Source: Polyangiaceae bacterium
GTDB lineage: Bacteria > Myxococcota_A > Polyangia > Polyangiales > Polyangiaceae
Length of the DNA stretch: 63,691 nucleotides
Assembly (NCBI GenBank): GCA_025937895.1
Contig: JAICQL010000015.1
Coordinates: forward strand, 1 to 63,691
Reading direction: 5' to 3'
Of this stretch, positions 25,461 through 33,602 are shown piece after piece. A model generated the notes under the pieces. The model saw nothing but the letters and a program-made list of their open reading frames with translations, searched no databases and was not told the DNA's origin. The number at the start of each line of letters is the position of its first letter. Within the stretch, counting starts at the first letter, position 1. Made by a program: the position numbers and the translations under genes.

Positions 25461-26279
25461 GTGACGGTGTCGTTCAGGGTGTTGGAGCCGCGGGCGGCGG
25501 AGACGCCCGTCGTCGTCGAGGTCCCCCATGCGGGTCTGGGGCTAGATGCCCTGGCCATGTCATTTTTGTCTGCGCCCGTGCGCTGCATCGGCACCGACGC
25601 CGATCTGTACGTGGACGAGCTGTACGCGGAGGCACCCAGCACGGGTGCCACTCTGCTCGTCGCCGAGCTGAGCCGCTACGTGTGCGATCTGAACCGCAGT
25701 GAGCACGACGTGGATCCGCTGGCGGCTGCCGGAGGCCAGGCGCAGCGGGCCCCGCATGGCTTGATCTGGCGTGACACGACCGAGGGCCAGCGCGCGCTGT
25801 ACCAGCCGCTGCCGCGAAGCGAGCTGGACCGGCGGCTCGCGAGTTTTTATCGCCCCTATCACGAGTGCTTGGCACGCCTGCTCGATGCCAAGCGAGCGAA
25901 GTTCGGCTACGTGGTGCTGCTGGCCGGGCACTCCATGCCCAGCCGCGGGCGCGCTGGCCACACCGACACGGGCCGCGACCGTGCCGACGTGGTGCCGGGC
26001 AGCCGCGGCCGCACCACGGCGCACGGCGCGCTGATCGACACGCCCGAGCGGCTGGCAAGCTCGCGCGGCTGGACGGTGGTGCACGACGATCCGTATCGCG
26101 GAGGCTTCACCACGCAGCACTATGGCCGCCCCGCCAGCGGCCAGCACGCGCTGCAGGTCGAGCTCTCGCGCAAGCTGTACATGAACGAGGCTACCCTGGA
26201 GAAGCGGCCCGGCGGCTTCGAGCAGACGCGGGATTTCTGCACCGAGCTGGTGGCGGCGCTCGGCGCCGTTCGGCTCTGA
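25461..26279 (+). CDS. N-formylglutamate amidohydrolase family protein
   Basis: This 272-residue metal-dependent hydrolase starts with a GTG and resembles HutG-type N-formylglutamate deformylases. Conserved pieces include VEVPHAGLGL, GTDADLYVDELYA, SRYVCDLNRSEHDVDP (the DxNR motif), LAGHSMPSRGRAGHTDTGRDRADVV and VELSRKLYMNE with the late Glu. It may complete histidine degradation or remove formyl groups from other acidic amides. No hut genes are adjacent. It follows the recombinase by 52 bases. Confidence 0.82.
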   Translation: MTVSFRVLEPRAAETPVVVEVPHAGLGLDALAMSFLSAPVRCIGTDADLYVDELYAEAPSTGATLLVAELSRYVCDLNRSEHDVDPLAAAGGQAQRAPHGLIWRDTTEGQRALYQPLPRSELDRRLASFYRPYHECLARLLDAKRAKFGYVVLLAGHSMPSRGRAGHTDTGRDRADVVPGSRGRTTAHGALIDTPERLASSRGWTVVHDDPYRGGFTTQHYGRPASGQHALQVELSRKLYMNEATLEKRPGGFEQTRDFCTELVAALGAVRL

Positions 26280-26407
26280 GCTGCGCTGCTGGCGCCGTCG
26301 GGTGCGCGGCAGCAAACGAGCCGGTCGCCGTCGGAATTGCGACAACCGAGACGCTCCCTCGCCGATCGTCTAAGACCGATCAGACGCTGCAGAGAGGGAC
26401 CTCCGTC

Positions 26408-26761
26408 ATGACGCATTCCAGTGCTCGCTTTGCTGTTTCCTCGAGCTCCGCCGTTTCCAGCTCAGCGGTTACCAGCTCCGGCCCTGCTCGCTCCCGGCGC
26501 ACGAATGCCCGCAGGCGCGGCGCCACCACCCGCAGGCGCGGCGCCACCACCCGCAGGCGCGGCGCCACCACCGTGGAATACGCCGTGCTCGTCGGCATCA
26601 TCGTGGCCGTGGCTCTCGGCGCGTGGCAGTTCCTGGGGCACCGGGTCCGGTGCGCGCTCGGCTTCGCTTCCGCCCAGCTCTCGGCGGATGGGCGTGGCCT
26701 GTGCCACAGCGGCCCAGCTTCGGCGGGCGCGGCACCCGGTGGCCCGATCGCCGCACCCTGA
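26408..26761 (+). CDS. Flp/Fap-type prepilin with repeated RRRGATT leader
   Basis: This 117-residue protein starts at an ATG after AGAGGGA. A Ser/Thr-rich leader of about 30 residues is followed by three tandem RRRGATT units. The last one runs into the class III signal GATTVEYAVLVGIIVAVALGA: Gly at -1, Glu at +5 and one hydrophobic helix, as in Flp-type pilins. The mature protein would be about 74 residues with a C-terminal Gly/Ala/Pro-rich part and two Cys. Flp pilins are processed by TadV-type peptidases and assembled by Tad systems; no tad genes are in the window. The leader is unusually long and repeats the cleavage-site motif. It precedes rpmB. Confidence 0.7.
   Translation: MTHSSARFAVSSSSAVSSSAVTSSGPARSRRTNARRRGATTRRRGATTRRRGATTVEYAVLVGIIVAVALGAWQFLGHRVRCALGFASAQLSADGRGLCHSGPASAGAAPGGPIAAP
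26509..26571 (+). repeat. 21-bp tandem repeat encoding RRRGATT three times
   Basis: Three exact copies of a 21-bp unit start at 26509, 26530 and 26551, in frame with the Flp-type prepilin gene. Each encodes Arg-Arg-Arg-Gly-Ala-Thr-Thr. Only the third copy lies next to the Val-Glu-Tyr-Ala helix start; the first two are extra copies of the peptidase recognition motif. Confidence 0.92.
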
Positions 26762-26904
26762 GCCTTCGCCCCGGGCCTGGCGCGGGGCGGGCGCCCGACG
26801 ATCTGGCCAGGGCGCTCCGGGGCGGTACTTTCCGTACTCCAATTGCAAGCGTCGCGAGCAGCGCGCTTGACCGATGTGGAAAAGGCAACTAGGGTGCCGG
26901 CCCC

Positions 26905-27132
26905 ATGGCTCGCAGTCAAATTACCGGCAAGCGCAAGCTTCGCGGCAACAGCGTCTCTCACTCGAACATCAAGACCCACCGCTGGCAGAATGTGAACGTG
27001 CAGCGCCGCCGGCTCTGGGTGTATGAGCTCGGGCGTTTCATCACGCTCCGTCTCACCACCCGCGATCTGCGCACCATCGACAAGGTCGGCGTGCTGGAGT
27101 TCGCGAAGAAGCACGGCGTCCGCCTCAACTAG
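26905..27132 (+). CDS. rpmB: 50S ribosomal protein L28
   Basis: This is a 75-residue large-subunit ribosomal protein. ITGKRKLRGNSVSHSNIKTHR matches the conserved N-terminal part (TGK, GN, SHxxxKT), RRRLWVYELGR corresponds to the (K/R)RF(W/V) strand, and LRLTTRDLRTIDKVG matches (L)RV(S/T)xKGLRTIDK. The VC residues usual before TGK are replaced by SQ, so this L28 has no Cys and belongs to the zinc-free type. It probably has its own promoter in the 140 bases after the prepilin gene and is followed by a GC-rich hairpin terminator. Confidence 0.93.
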   Translation: MARSQITGKRKLRGNSVSHSNIKTHRWQNVNVQRRRLWVYELGRFITLRLTTRDLRTIDKVGVLEFAKKHGVRLN

Positions 27133-27200
27133 TCGGCTGCAGCTGGGAGCACGGCCGCGCGCGAGGGCGGACAACGTGTGCCAGCTCGTCCAGCTTCCCG

Positions 27201-27224
27201 GGGCCCCCGTCGTGGGGCCCTTTC
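27201..27224 (+). terminator. Intrinsic terminator after rpmB
   Basis: Inverted repeat GGGCCCC (27201-27207) and GGGGCCC (27214-27220) with a six-base loop, followed by TTT and a T-rich stretch. It is about 70 bases after the rpmB stop. Confidence 0.65.
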
Positions 27225-27289
27225 GTGTTTTGTGCGCCGCCGTGTTTTGTGCGCCGCCGTGTTTTGTGCGCGCCGTGTTTTGCACCGCC
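27225..27289. repeat. Decaying tandem repeat, unit about 17 bp
   Basis: The unit GTGTTTTGTGCGCCGCC occurs twice exactly (27225 and 27242), then with one base lost (27259, 16 bp), then as a shorter divergent copy (27275, 15 bp). It starts right after the rpmB terminator and stops before the convergent downstream gene. No function is evident. Confidence 0.85.
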
Positions 27290-27330
27290 ATCCGCTGCCG
27301 GGGCAGCGCTGCCCCCCGGCAGCGCCCGTT

Positions 27331-28260
27331 TCAGGCGAGCGCCGCGGGCGCGTACACGCTGAGCGGCGCCCGACCGTGCAAGCGCACGCTCGCCGCCAGC
27401 GGCACGGCGCCCGGCGACAGCTCGATCACCAGCGGCGTGGGCGCCGGCAAGAAGCTGCCCGGCGGGATGCGAGCGACGCCGCGGCGAGGCGGCACCGCGT
27501 TCAACGGCAGCAGCAGCTCCAGCTCCGCCACCTCCAGCCCACGGCTGGGGCGATCGTAACAGAGCGCAGCCACGCCCCCGCGCAGATCACACGCGCATAG
27601 CCCCTGCTGGCGTTCGAGCTGCCCGGTCCAGTCGTTATCGGGCATGCGCTCTGGATCCGGCAGCTCGTGCTCCCACGGTGCCGAGCGCAGCTGCTCGCTG
27701 CTGCGCGCGGGGTGATCGATCTCGGGGATGGCCGCCAGATCGGCAGCGCCCAGCGCGCCGCCTTCACTCGGCCCCGCCACATGGATCAGCGCGCGCGAGA
27801 TGGCAGGCGCCGCAAGCGCAGCGGCGCCCAGGCGCTGGATCTGCTCCAGCACGGCCGCGCGGCGCTCGCAGCCATGCTGCTTTGCGAGGGTGATGCCGGG
27901 CGACAGGATCTTGGCCATCGGCAGCTGCTGGCCATAGCGCAGCGCCACCAGCAGCGCCGGGATGCTGGTCGGCGCAGCAGCGCGCGCCGCCAGCGGCGCG
28001 GTATCCTCCGGGTTCAAGCCACGGGGGCGGCGCGCCTCGAGCCCTGGTTGCCGGGTGCGCCCGTCAAACGCCCGGACCCCGCCGCCCACCTGAGCGATCA
28101 GGAGCCCCACGGAGCCGAGCAAGACGCCGGCATCTTGCCCGGCCGCCGCGAAGAAGCCCGTCACCACGGCCCCCAGCGCGTCACCGCCCGCTTGCAGGTA
28201 CGCGCGCGCGGCTTCCTGTGCGGCAGTCTCGCTGGCCACGGCCTGTGCCGCCCGCTTCAT
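27331..28260 (-). CDS. Gamma-glutamyltransferase-like protein, shortened
   Basis: This 309-residue protein resembles the large-subunit part of gamma-glutamyltransferase. EAARAYLQAGGDALGAVV matches A...xLxxGGNAVDAAVA. QVGGGVRAFDGRT matches the GGGGFxxxxD region, with LEARRP after it. SIPALLVALRYGQQLPMAKILSPGITLA matches PGxVxGLxxxxxxYGxLPWxxLLxPAIxLA. True enzymes are about 550 residues and self-cleave at a Thr that becomes the nucleophile; here the middle is missing and no TTH(F/L)S motif is seen. The C-terminal part keeps VPPRRGVARIPPGSFLPAP, similar to other short members. It is probably catalytically dead or altered. The start overlaps the DUF72-like stop (ATGA). Confidence 0.6.
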   Translation of the reverse strand: MKRAAQAVASETAAQEAARAYLQAGGDALGAVVTGFFAAAGQDAGVLLGSVGLLIAQVGGGVRAFDGRTRQPGLEARRPRGLNPEDTAPLAARAAAPTSIPALLVALRYGQQLPMAKILSPGITLAKQHGCERRAAVLEQIQRLGAAALAAPAISRALIHVAGPSEGGALGAADLAAIPEIDHPARSSEQLRSAPWEHELPDPERMPDNDWTGQLERQQGLCACDLRGGVAALCYDRPSRGLEVAELELLLPLNAVPPRRGVARIPPGSFLPAPTPLVIELSPGAVPLAASVRLHGRAPLSVYAPAALA

Positions 28261-28973
28261 GTCTCCTCGATTTCGAAGGCGTCGTTCTCGTCATCCGCGT
28301 CGTCGGCGTGGTCCGCCTGGTCCGCGTCTTCCGCCTCGCCCTCGATCAGCCCCAGCGCTCGCTGGATCTCGCGGGCACCCTTGCCCTCCACGACGACGAA
28401 CGCCTCCTGGAAGCCCGCGGCGCGCTCCGCCACGCGCTCGGCCAGGCCCAGGCTCACCCGCGCGCCACGCCCGAAGGCCTGCAAGCGGGCATACAGCACC
28501 TCACCCGCGCGCGGCGCGCTCTGTGCCAGGTCGTACACCAGGTGCGCGCCGAGCCCCGCCGCCGCCTCGGCCGCGGCTGCCTCCTCCCACAAGCCGTGCG
28601 GCTCCCAGGCGACGCGGATCTCCGGCGTGCGCAGCCGCTCGAACAGCGCGGACAGATCTTCGCGCGCCTTGCGCGTCGGGCGCACCTTGGGCGGGGTGCG
28701 CACCACCCACCAGCGCGGCCTCACCACGTTGGCGATGGCCTTGATAGCCTTCCAGGCTCGCTCCGCCTCTTCGCCCGGCTCCAGGCTGGCCAGCGCGGCC
28801 GGCACCACCAGACTGAAGACGAAGCCCTTTGGAGCCTGAGCGGCGCACGACTGCAGGCGCGCCTTGCCGGGCATCTTGCCGGGCTCACAATCGAGCTCGA
28901 GAAACGAATACTGCCGCGCGTAGCGCGCAAAATCGCGTGGAAGGTGGGTTTCTCCCACGAGGACGGAGGGCAT
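28257..28973 (-). CDS. DUF72/YecE-like protein
   Basis: This 238-residue protein from the ATG at 28973 has a TIM-barrel-like pattern of the DUF72 (YecE) family. ARYARQYSFLELDCE matches the family's YA..F...E(I/L)(N/D), APKGFVFSLVVP matches P..F.F..K, and VAWEPHGLWEE recalls the (F/V)E.R..SW segment. Several usual residues are changed, so it is a divergent member. The C-terminus is an acidic Asp/Glu tail of about 25 residues. It lies 212 bases after trmD and overlaps the next gene by four bases, so it may belong to the rpsP-trmD operon or to a shorter one. Biochemical role of the family is unknown. Confidence 0.6.
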   Translation of the reverse strand: MPSVLVGETHLPRDFARYARQYSFLELDCEPGKMPGKARLQSCAAQAPKGFVFSLVVPAALASLEPGEEAERAWKAIKAIANVVRPRWWVVRTPPKVRPTRKAREDLSALFERLRTPEIRVAWEPHGLWEEAAAAEAAAGLGAHLVYDLAQSAPRAGEVLYARLQAFGRGARVSLGLAERVAERAAGFQEAFVVVEGKGAREIQRALGLIEGEAEDADQADHADDADDENDAFEIEET

Positions 28974-29185
28974 GGGCGGGCTAAGTACAGCCCTACCAGG
29001 CGACTGGCAAGCGGCGCCCCGGGAAAACCCGCGCCATTTGTGCCGGCCGGCTGCTGCCTGCACCGGATCGACTCGCTCCACGCGAACGGGAGCTGGCGCA
29101 ACTCGAGGGCACGGCGGCGAGCAGGCGGCGGCTGCCGAGAACGGCTGCGGCAAGCAGCGGGCGGAATGGGGCCTGCAACCGCGGC

Positions 29186-29944
29186 TCAGCGCTCGCCGGA
29201 GCGCTCGCCCGGCTGCTCCGGAGCGCCGGGCTGTGCCGGAGCGGCCTTGGCCACCGCCGCGAGCAGATCGGGCCGGCGCTCGCGCGTGCGCTCCAGCGCC
29301 CGCTCCGCGCGCCAGCGCCGGACCTCGGCGTGGTTTCCCTGACGCAGCACCTCCGGCACCGCTCGCCCGCGAAACTCCTGCGGGCGAGTGAACTGCGGAA
29401 ACTCCAGCAACCCACCATTGGCGGCGCTGAACGACTCCACCTGCGGCGACTCCTGATTGCCAAGCACGCCGGGCACCAGACGCGCCGCCGCTTCGATGAT
29501 GGCCATGGCCGCGACCTCGCCGCCGGCCATCACGAAATCACCCAGCGAAATCTCCAGATCCACGAAGTCCCGCAAGCGGTCGTCGAAGCCCTCGTAACGC
29601 CCGCAGGTGAGCAGGAACGCGCCATGATCGCGCAGCTGCTCGGCGCTGCGCTGAGTGAACGGCTGCCCCTGCGGGGTGAGCGTGATGCGCAGCGGGCGCA
29701 CCGGAGCCGCGAGCGCAGCCTCGGCCGCCTCCATCGCGGCCACCACGCAGTCCACGCGCAGCACCATGCCCGAGCCGCCACCGTACGGCGTATCGTCCAC
29801 GCTCTTGTATCTGCCCACGCCGTGGCGCCGCAGATCCTCCACGTGCAGCACCACCAGGCCCGTCTCGATCGCCTTTCCCACCAGGCTGGTGCCGGCGAAC
29901 GCCGCCAGCAGCTCCGGAAACAAGGTGATGACTCCGACGTGCAC
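29186..29944 (-). CDS. trmD: tRNA (guanine-N1)-methyltransferase
   Basis: This is the S-adenosylmethionine-dependent knot methyltransferase that makes m1G37 in tRNA. The start HVGVITLFPELL, then VDDTPYGGGSGMVL, LTCGRYEGFDDRL and the knot DLEISLGDFVMAGGEVAAM all match TrmD, as does VPGVLGNQESPQVESFS. The length of 252 residues is normal, but the C-terminal 30 residues are Pro/Glu/Arg-rich. It follows rimM by three bases in the conserved order rpsP-khpA-rimM-trmD. The rplS gene that usually comes next is absent here. Confidence 0.95.
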   Translation of the reverse strand: MHVGVITLFPELLAAFAGTSLVGKAIETGLVVLHVEDLRRHGVGRYKSVDDTPYGGGSGMVLRVDCVVAAMEAAEAALAAPVRPLRITLTPQGQPFTQRSAEQLRDHGAFLLTCGRYEGFDDRLRDFVDLEISLGDFVMAGGEVAAMAIIEAAARLVPGVLGNQESPQVESFSAANGGLLEFPQFTRPQEFRGRAVPEVLRQGNHAEVRRWRAERALERTRERRPDLLAAVAKAAPAQPGAPEQPGERSGER

Positions 29945-29947
29945 GGC

Positions 29948-30550
29948 TCAGCCCTCTCCGCGTTCTCTCTGCCCGGATGTTGTCTGCCTGGATGTTGCCC
30001 GCCCCGATGCCGCCCGCTCGCCCTCGCGCGGCTGCTCCAGCAGCCCGTCCAGCGAGCTCAGCACCACGGTGCCTGCCGCCACGTCCACCTTGCTCAGCCA
30101 GTGCGGCAGCAGCGGCTGTTCGAAGCGCTCGCCCGAGGGCGCCTCGATCACGATCGCGTCGACGGACGGATACATCTGCACCTCGACCACGCGCCCCAGC
30201 GCGCCGTCGGGCCCCAGCACCTCGAGGCCCTGCAGATCACACAGGTAGTATTCGCCCTCCGCCAGCGGCGGCAGCTCGTTGCGCAGCACGCTGAGGGTGG
30301 CGCCCGCCCACTCATCGGCGGCGGTACGATCCGCAACGCCCTGCACCCGGATCAGCACGCCCTTGGGTGTCTGACGAGCGCCAGCCAACCCTCGGAGCTC
30401 GCTCTTGCCGCCGGGGACGGCCAGAAACACCCGCTCTGCCTCCAGCAGCGCGTTGCTATCGGCCCAATCCAGCCGGACCTCTAGCTCCCCCTTCAAGCCA
30501 TGCGCTCGGGTAACGCGCCCGACGCGCAACAGCTCCTTCGGCTCTGGCAC
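29948..30550 (-). CDS. rimM: 16S rRNA processing factor RimM
   Basis: RimM helps mature the head of the 30S subunit and binds ribosomal protein S19. The GTG at 30550 gives 200 residues. The N-terminal domain shows LLRVGRVTRAHGLKGELEVRL, the family hallmark G-x-(I/V)-x-x-(A/P)-H-G-(L/I)-(K/R)-G. The PRC-barrel half shows EYYLCDLQGLEV with VVEVQMYPSVDAIVIE. The tail after the barrel is a charged, low-complexity extension. It lies between khpA and trmD. Confidence 0.93.
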   Translation of the reverse strand: MPEPKELLRVGRVTRAHGLKGELEVRLDWADSNALLEAERVFLAVPGGKSELRGLAGARQTPKGVLIRVQGVADRTAADEWAGATLSVLRNELPPLAEGEYYLCDLQGLEVLGPDGALGRVVEVQMYPSVDAIVIEAPSGERFEQPLLPHWLSKVDVAAGTVVLSSLDGLLEQPREGERAASGRATSRQTTSGQRERGEG

Positions 30551-30585
30551 ACGACCTGCCTGATCGATCGACGGGATCGATCTAC

Positions 30586-30822
30586 CTAGTCCACGATGTC
30601 CAGGTGCGCGCGGCGGCCTAGCTTGGTGGAGGCGGCGGTCAACAGAGTGCGCATGGACTGGGCCGTGCGCCCCTCCTTGCCAATCACCTTGCCGATGTCC
30701 CCCTTGGCCACTCGAAGCTCGATCAGAGCGTTCTGGTCGCCTTCGATTTCACGCACTTCGACGCTGTCGGGGTCATCGACCAGGGCTTGGGCAATGGTGC
30801 TGATGAGTTCCTTGAGTGGCAT
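30586..30822 (-). CDS. khpA: KH-domain RNA-binding protein KhpA
   Basis: This 78-residue single type II KH domain protein shows the GxxG loop as GKVIGKEGRTAQSMRTLL, and LKELISTIAQALVDDPDSV matches the KhpA N-terminus. In other bacteria KhpA pairs with KhpB and binds many RNAs; the gene often sits between rpsP and rimM, as here. The ATG at 30822 is preceded by a 222-base gap from rpsP, which is long for this operon and may hold an internal promoter. Confidence 0.9.
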   Translation of the reverse strand: MPLKELISTIAQALVDDPDSVEVREIEGDQNALIELRVAKGDIGKVIGKEGRTAQSMRTLLTAASTKLGRRAHLDIVD

Positions 30823-31044
30823 GCAGTTCGTCTCGAAAATGGCCCAGCCTGCCGATCCGCGCAGTCAGAACGGCACAGCAGCAGGGCCGGCGCACGGACA
30901 GGCCGTCCTCTCGAGGCGGCCCAGCCCGTCAATTGCGACCAGCCGCGGCTGCGAAGCCGCTCCGGATGAGGGTGCTCAGAGCCGAGCCGCCCTCCGGGAT
31001 CAGACACGCTCCAACGGCTGACGCGCGCTCAAAGAGCAGGCGCC

Positions 31045-31305
31045 TCAGGTGGTGGCGCTAGCTTCTTTGGCCGGAAACTTCTTGAGCAAGTTGACGAGCG
31101 TCGCGGACGGAACGGCACCCTTCGACGTCCAGTACTCGTAGCGCGTGCGCTCGAGCTCGAAGGTCTTGGGGGTCACCACGGGATTGTAAACCCCGAGCCG
31201 CTCCACGAAGCGCCCGTCGCGCGGGCTGCGCGAGTCGGTAACGACGATGCGGTAATAAGGGGACTTTTTGCTGCCGTGACGGGCAAGGCGGATGTGGACG
31301 GCCAT
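31045..31305 (-). CDS. rpsP: 30S ribosomal protein S16
   Basis: This is an 86-residue small-subunit protein. MAVHIRLARHGSKKSPYYRI is the standard S16 N-terminus, followed by VTDSRSPRDGRFVERLGVYNP and RYEYWTSKGAVPSATLVNLL. The ATG at 31305 follows AGAAGAA. The longer open frame upstream to 31560 has no homology and is not part of the gene. It is the first gene of the leftward operon with khpA, rimM and trmD; the promoter should lie in the 550 bases to its right. Confidence 0.95.
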   Translation of the reverse strand: MAVHIRLARHGSKKSPYYRIVVTDSRSPRDGRFVERLGVYNPVVTPKTFELERTRYEYWTSKGAVPSATLVNLLKKFPAKEASATT

Positions 31306-31861
31306 CTTGGTTCTTCTGAGTGGTTGTATTCGTCGCGCGGAAAGTTGTCTCGAAATCTTTGCCGCTCGAGGCTGGCTGCTGGAAGTGCGGACTGCCGGGA
31401 GCGCTAGCGGGGCACGGTCACCGATGGTCGAGCCCGCCCCTTTGCCGGCGACGTCCCTAGCACCCCGGACCTCCGCCGACAATGCCCCTCTACGACAATG
31501 CCCGTAAAATGCCCTGCTACCATGCCCCTTCCACCGCGTCCCATCCCATGTGCACTGCAAAGAGCCCTCCCCGGCCGCTACTTGCAGAACCGAGCCGATA
31601 AACCCGGCCAGAACTCTGCCAGGCTGGACCTGTCGGCGGCGATGACTTGGGCCGTTGAGAGTGGGTTGGCAGTGGATTGAGGATCGACAGAATAGCTCGA
31701 GCGAAATAATAGCTTGGGCGACAGGATGGGCGCCCCCCCGGGGGGAGCGACTCGAGACTTGGAGAACAGCCCGGGCCGGGCTGGGGGGCAGACCCTAGGT
31801 GAAACTTCGTTCTCTGGTCAAGGGCCGTGGTAGATTTGCAAGCAGCCGAGTAGACACCGGA
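31306..31861. other. Divergent intergenic region between rpsP and the NifU-like gene
   Basis: No gene was recognised in these 556 bases. It should hold the leftward ribosomal-protein promoter and the rightward one for the NifU-like gene, but no clear -35/-10 pair was found. A run of C and G near 31730-31747 (CCCCCCCGGGGGG) forms a short inverted repeat. Short AT-rich stretches near 31490-31510 and 31690-31715 are the likeliest promoter positions. Confidence 0.5.
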
Positions 31862-32119
31862 ATGCGAGACGAAATTCTCACAGTCATTCGTGAAGTTCTG
31901 GCGCCCATGGTGGCGGCGGACGGGGGCCGCCTCTACGTAGTTCGCGCTGACGCCGACCACGTGGACTTACATCTCGCAGGCCGTTTCGCCGGGTGTCCCG
32001 GAAATCAGGTGGTCACCCAGCGAGTGATCCAGCCCGCCATTGCCGCCGTCGCCCCGAAGGCCGAGGTGACGGTCACCTGGGGCCGGCTGGTACCGGACGG
32101 CGCGAAACAAGTCGACTGA
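31862..32119 (+). CDS. NifU C-terminal-domain-like protein with one Cys
   Basis: This 85-residue protein from the ATG at 31862 has the NifU/Nfu fold pattern: IREVLAPMVAADGGRLYVV matches (I/V)RP.(L/I)..DGGD(V/I), and HLAGRFAGCPGNQVVTQRVI matches (L)xGxCxxCPxSxxT. In the active motif CxxC only the second Cys is present (FAGC for CxxC). Normal Nfu proteins carry an iron-sulfur cluster between two such motifs in a dimer. With one Cys per monomer a cluster is still conceivable but would be atypical. The frame is open back to a GTG at 31799. Confidence 0.72.
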   Translation: MRDEILTVIREVLAPMVAADGGRLYVVRADADHVDLHLAGRFAGCPGNQVVTQRVIQPAIAAVAPKAEVTVTWGRLVPDGAKQVD

Positions 32120-32218
32120 ACCCCGCGCCCGGCGGCCGCTCGGGCCGCCGTCAGCGCGCCGCTCCGGCCGTCAGCGCGCCGCTCCAGCGGCCTGTCAGCA
32201 CGCAGCTCAGGCGGCCCT

Positions 32219-33013
32219 TTAGCGCAGCGCGGCCTGCGTGTCTTCGTCCAGCGCGGGCTCTGGCCTCGGCGCGTTCTTGACTCGGCTGTCGAGCACCGCC
32301 TTGGCCAGAGCGGCATCGGCGCGCACGACCGCTACGCGATCGGCTGCGAGCTTGACCACGCGTACGCGTGAGCTACCCGCGTCGAGCGTGACCGTTTCCT
32401 GCTGCGACGTGGCTCCGCGCGTGCGCTTGGCACTGGGCCCCAGGCTGGCCACCACCCGCTCCGCGGCTTCCTTGAAATCAGCGCCGAGCGGCCCCTGCGA
32501 CTCCAGCCGGTACTCGTCGTAGACTTTCCAGAGCTTGTCCTGGAAGAAGAAGAAGCGGCGCGTGTAGCTCACCGCTTTGCCCTCGGGCCCGCTGCCGCGA
32601 CGCAGCACCTTCGTCGAGCTCATCGACTCGTGATTGTTGTGCGCGAACTCTTCCCGAAACTCTGCCTTATCATGAGTGGCCGAGCGACCATCGAAGCTCC
32701 AGACGCGACGCAGCACCTTCTTCTGCTCTTCGAGCTGATAGTCCAGCTCGCGCGTCTTGGGGCCAGGGTTGGCCTTGCGGTACTTGGCGACGAAGTGCCG
32801 ATCCCACCAGCGATCGTACAGGCGCGCGACCTGATCGCTGCTCATCCCGAACGCCACCCCGTCCGCCTCTAGCTCGAGGGGCTTCTTGCTCTGCTGACCC
32901 GCGGCGGCCTGGCCTGAAAACGGCGCATCTGCAGCCAGAGCGACGCCGCTCGCTAGCAGCGAGCCAGCCACCACGAGACCGATCCCGAAAACGAGAGAGC
33001 TAGACGTCTTCAT
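32219..33013 (-). CDS. Secreted protein, unknown function
   Basis: This 264-residue protein from the ATG at 33013 begins with a classical signal peptide (MKTSSSLVFGIGLVVAGSLL, cleavage near GVALA-AD). The mature protein is rich in charged residues. It contains LEADGVAFGMSSDQVARLYDRWWD and RRFFFFQDKLWKVYDEYRLE, which look like a compact alpha/beta domain, and a C-terminal helical tail. No family is recognised. The segment GMS..QV..(L/I)Y recalls short periplasmic domains common in myxobacteria, but that is not an assignment. It is convergent with the NifU-like gene. Confidence 0.6.
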   Translation of the reverse strand: MKTSSSLVFGIGLVVAGSLLASGVALAADAPFSGQAAAGQQSKKPLELEADGVAFGMSSDQVARLYDRWWDRHFVAKYRKANPGPKTRELDYQLEEQKKVLRRVWSFDGRSATHDKAEFREEFAHNNHESMSSTKVLRRGSGPEGKAVSYTRRFFFFQDKLWKVYDEYRLESQGPLGADFKEAAERVVASLGPSAKRTRGATSQQETVTLDAGSSRVRVVKLAADRVAVVRADAALAKAVLDSRVKNAPRPEPALDEDTQAALR

Positions 33014-33602
33014 TGCGATTCCACTTCCTGGAGCGCTGGGAGCGCACGCCAATCAAAGCTGAAACAGGATTTGTTTGAAGCGAGTGAGGCCTTGCAAGTC
33101 GGGTCACGGCAAACCGGACCGCAGCAGCCTGGGCGCATGGCGACCTGGGCCCACTGTACTCGAGCCCCACGCCAACTGGGCCCCGCGAGACTGCGCGGTC
33201 GGCGACTCGCCATGGCGGCACGGCACATTGCCCACATGACTTGCCGAGTGCCGCACAGTGTAGGGTCTGCTTGCTGAAAGTGCCACGTATCTGTGCCGAT
33301 TCGGCTGCACTTTTGGGGGACGCTCGCGAGCGCGTCGCGACGCGCCGCACACGCACGCGCTGCGGCATGAAGAGCGCCCTGCGCCCTGTCCTTCTTGCCG
33401 CGCCGGCGCTGTATCGTCACACTCGGAGCCGCCACGCGCCACCGTCGGCGACACGCGCCCTCGACGATATGCGCAGCCGTCACCCGCGCCGTGCGCTCCC
33501 CGACACGCAGCCGCGCGGGCGCGGCCCTCCGAACCTGGGCTGCTCGTGTTTCCGTCGATCCTGCTCGACGCCCCGGAACCGAGACGGCAGACTACGCGAG
33601 CC
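33014..33602. other. Divergent intergenic region upstream of map
   Basis: No gene was recognised in 589 bases. A 7-bp inverted repeat AAAGTGC (33277-33283) and GCACTTT (33307-33313), with 23 bases between arms, could be an operator. The map ATG has no strong ribosome site. Open frames here show Arg/Ala/Pro-biased compositions typical of non-coding GC-rich DNA. Confidence 0.45.
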
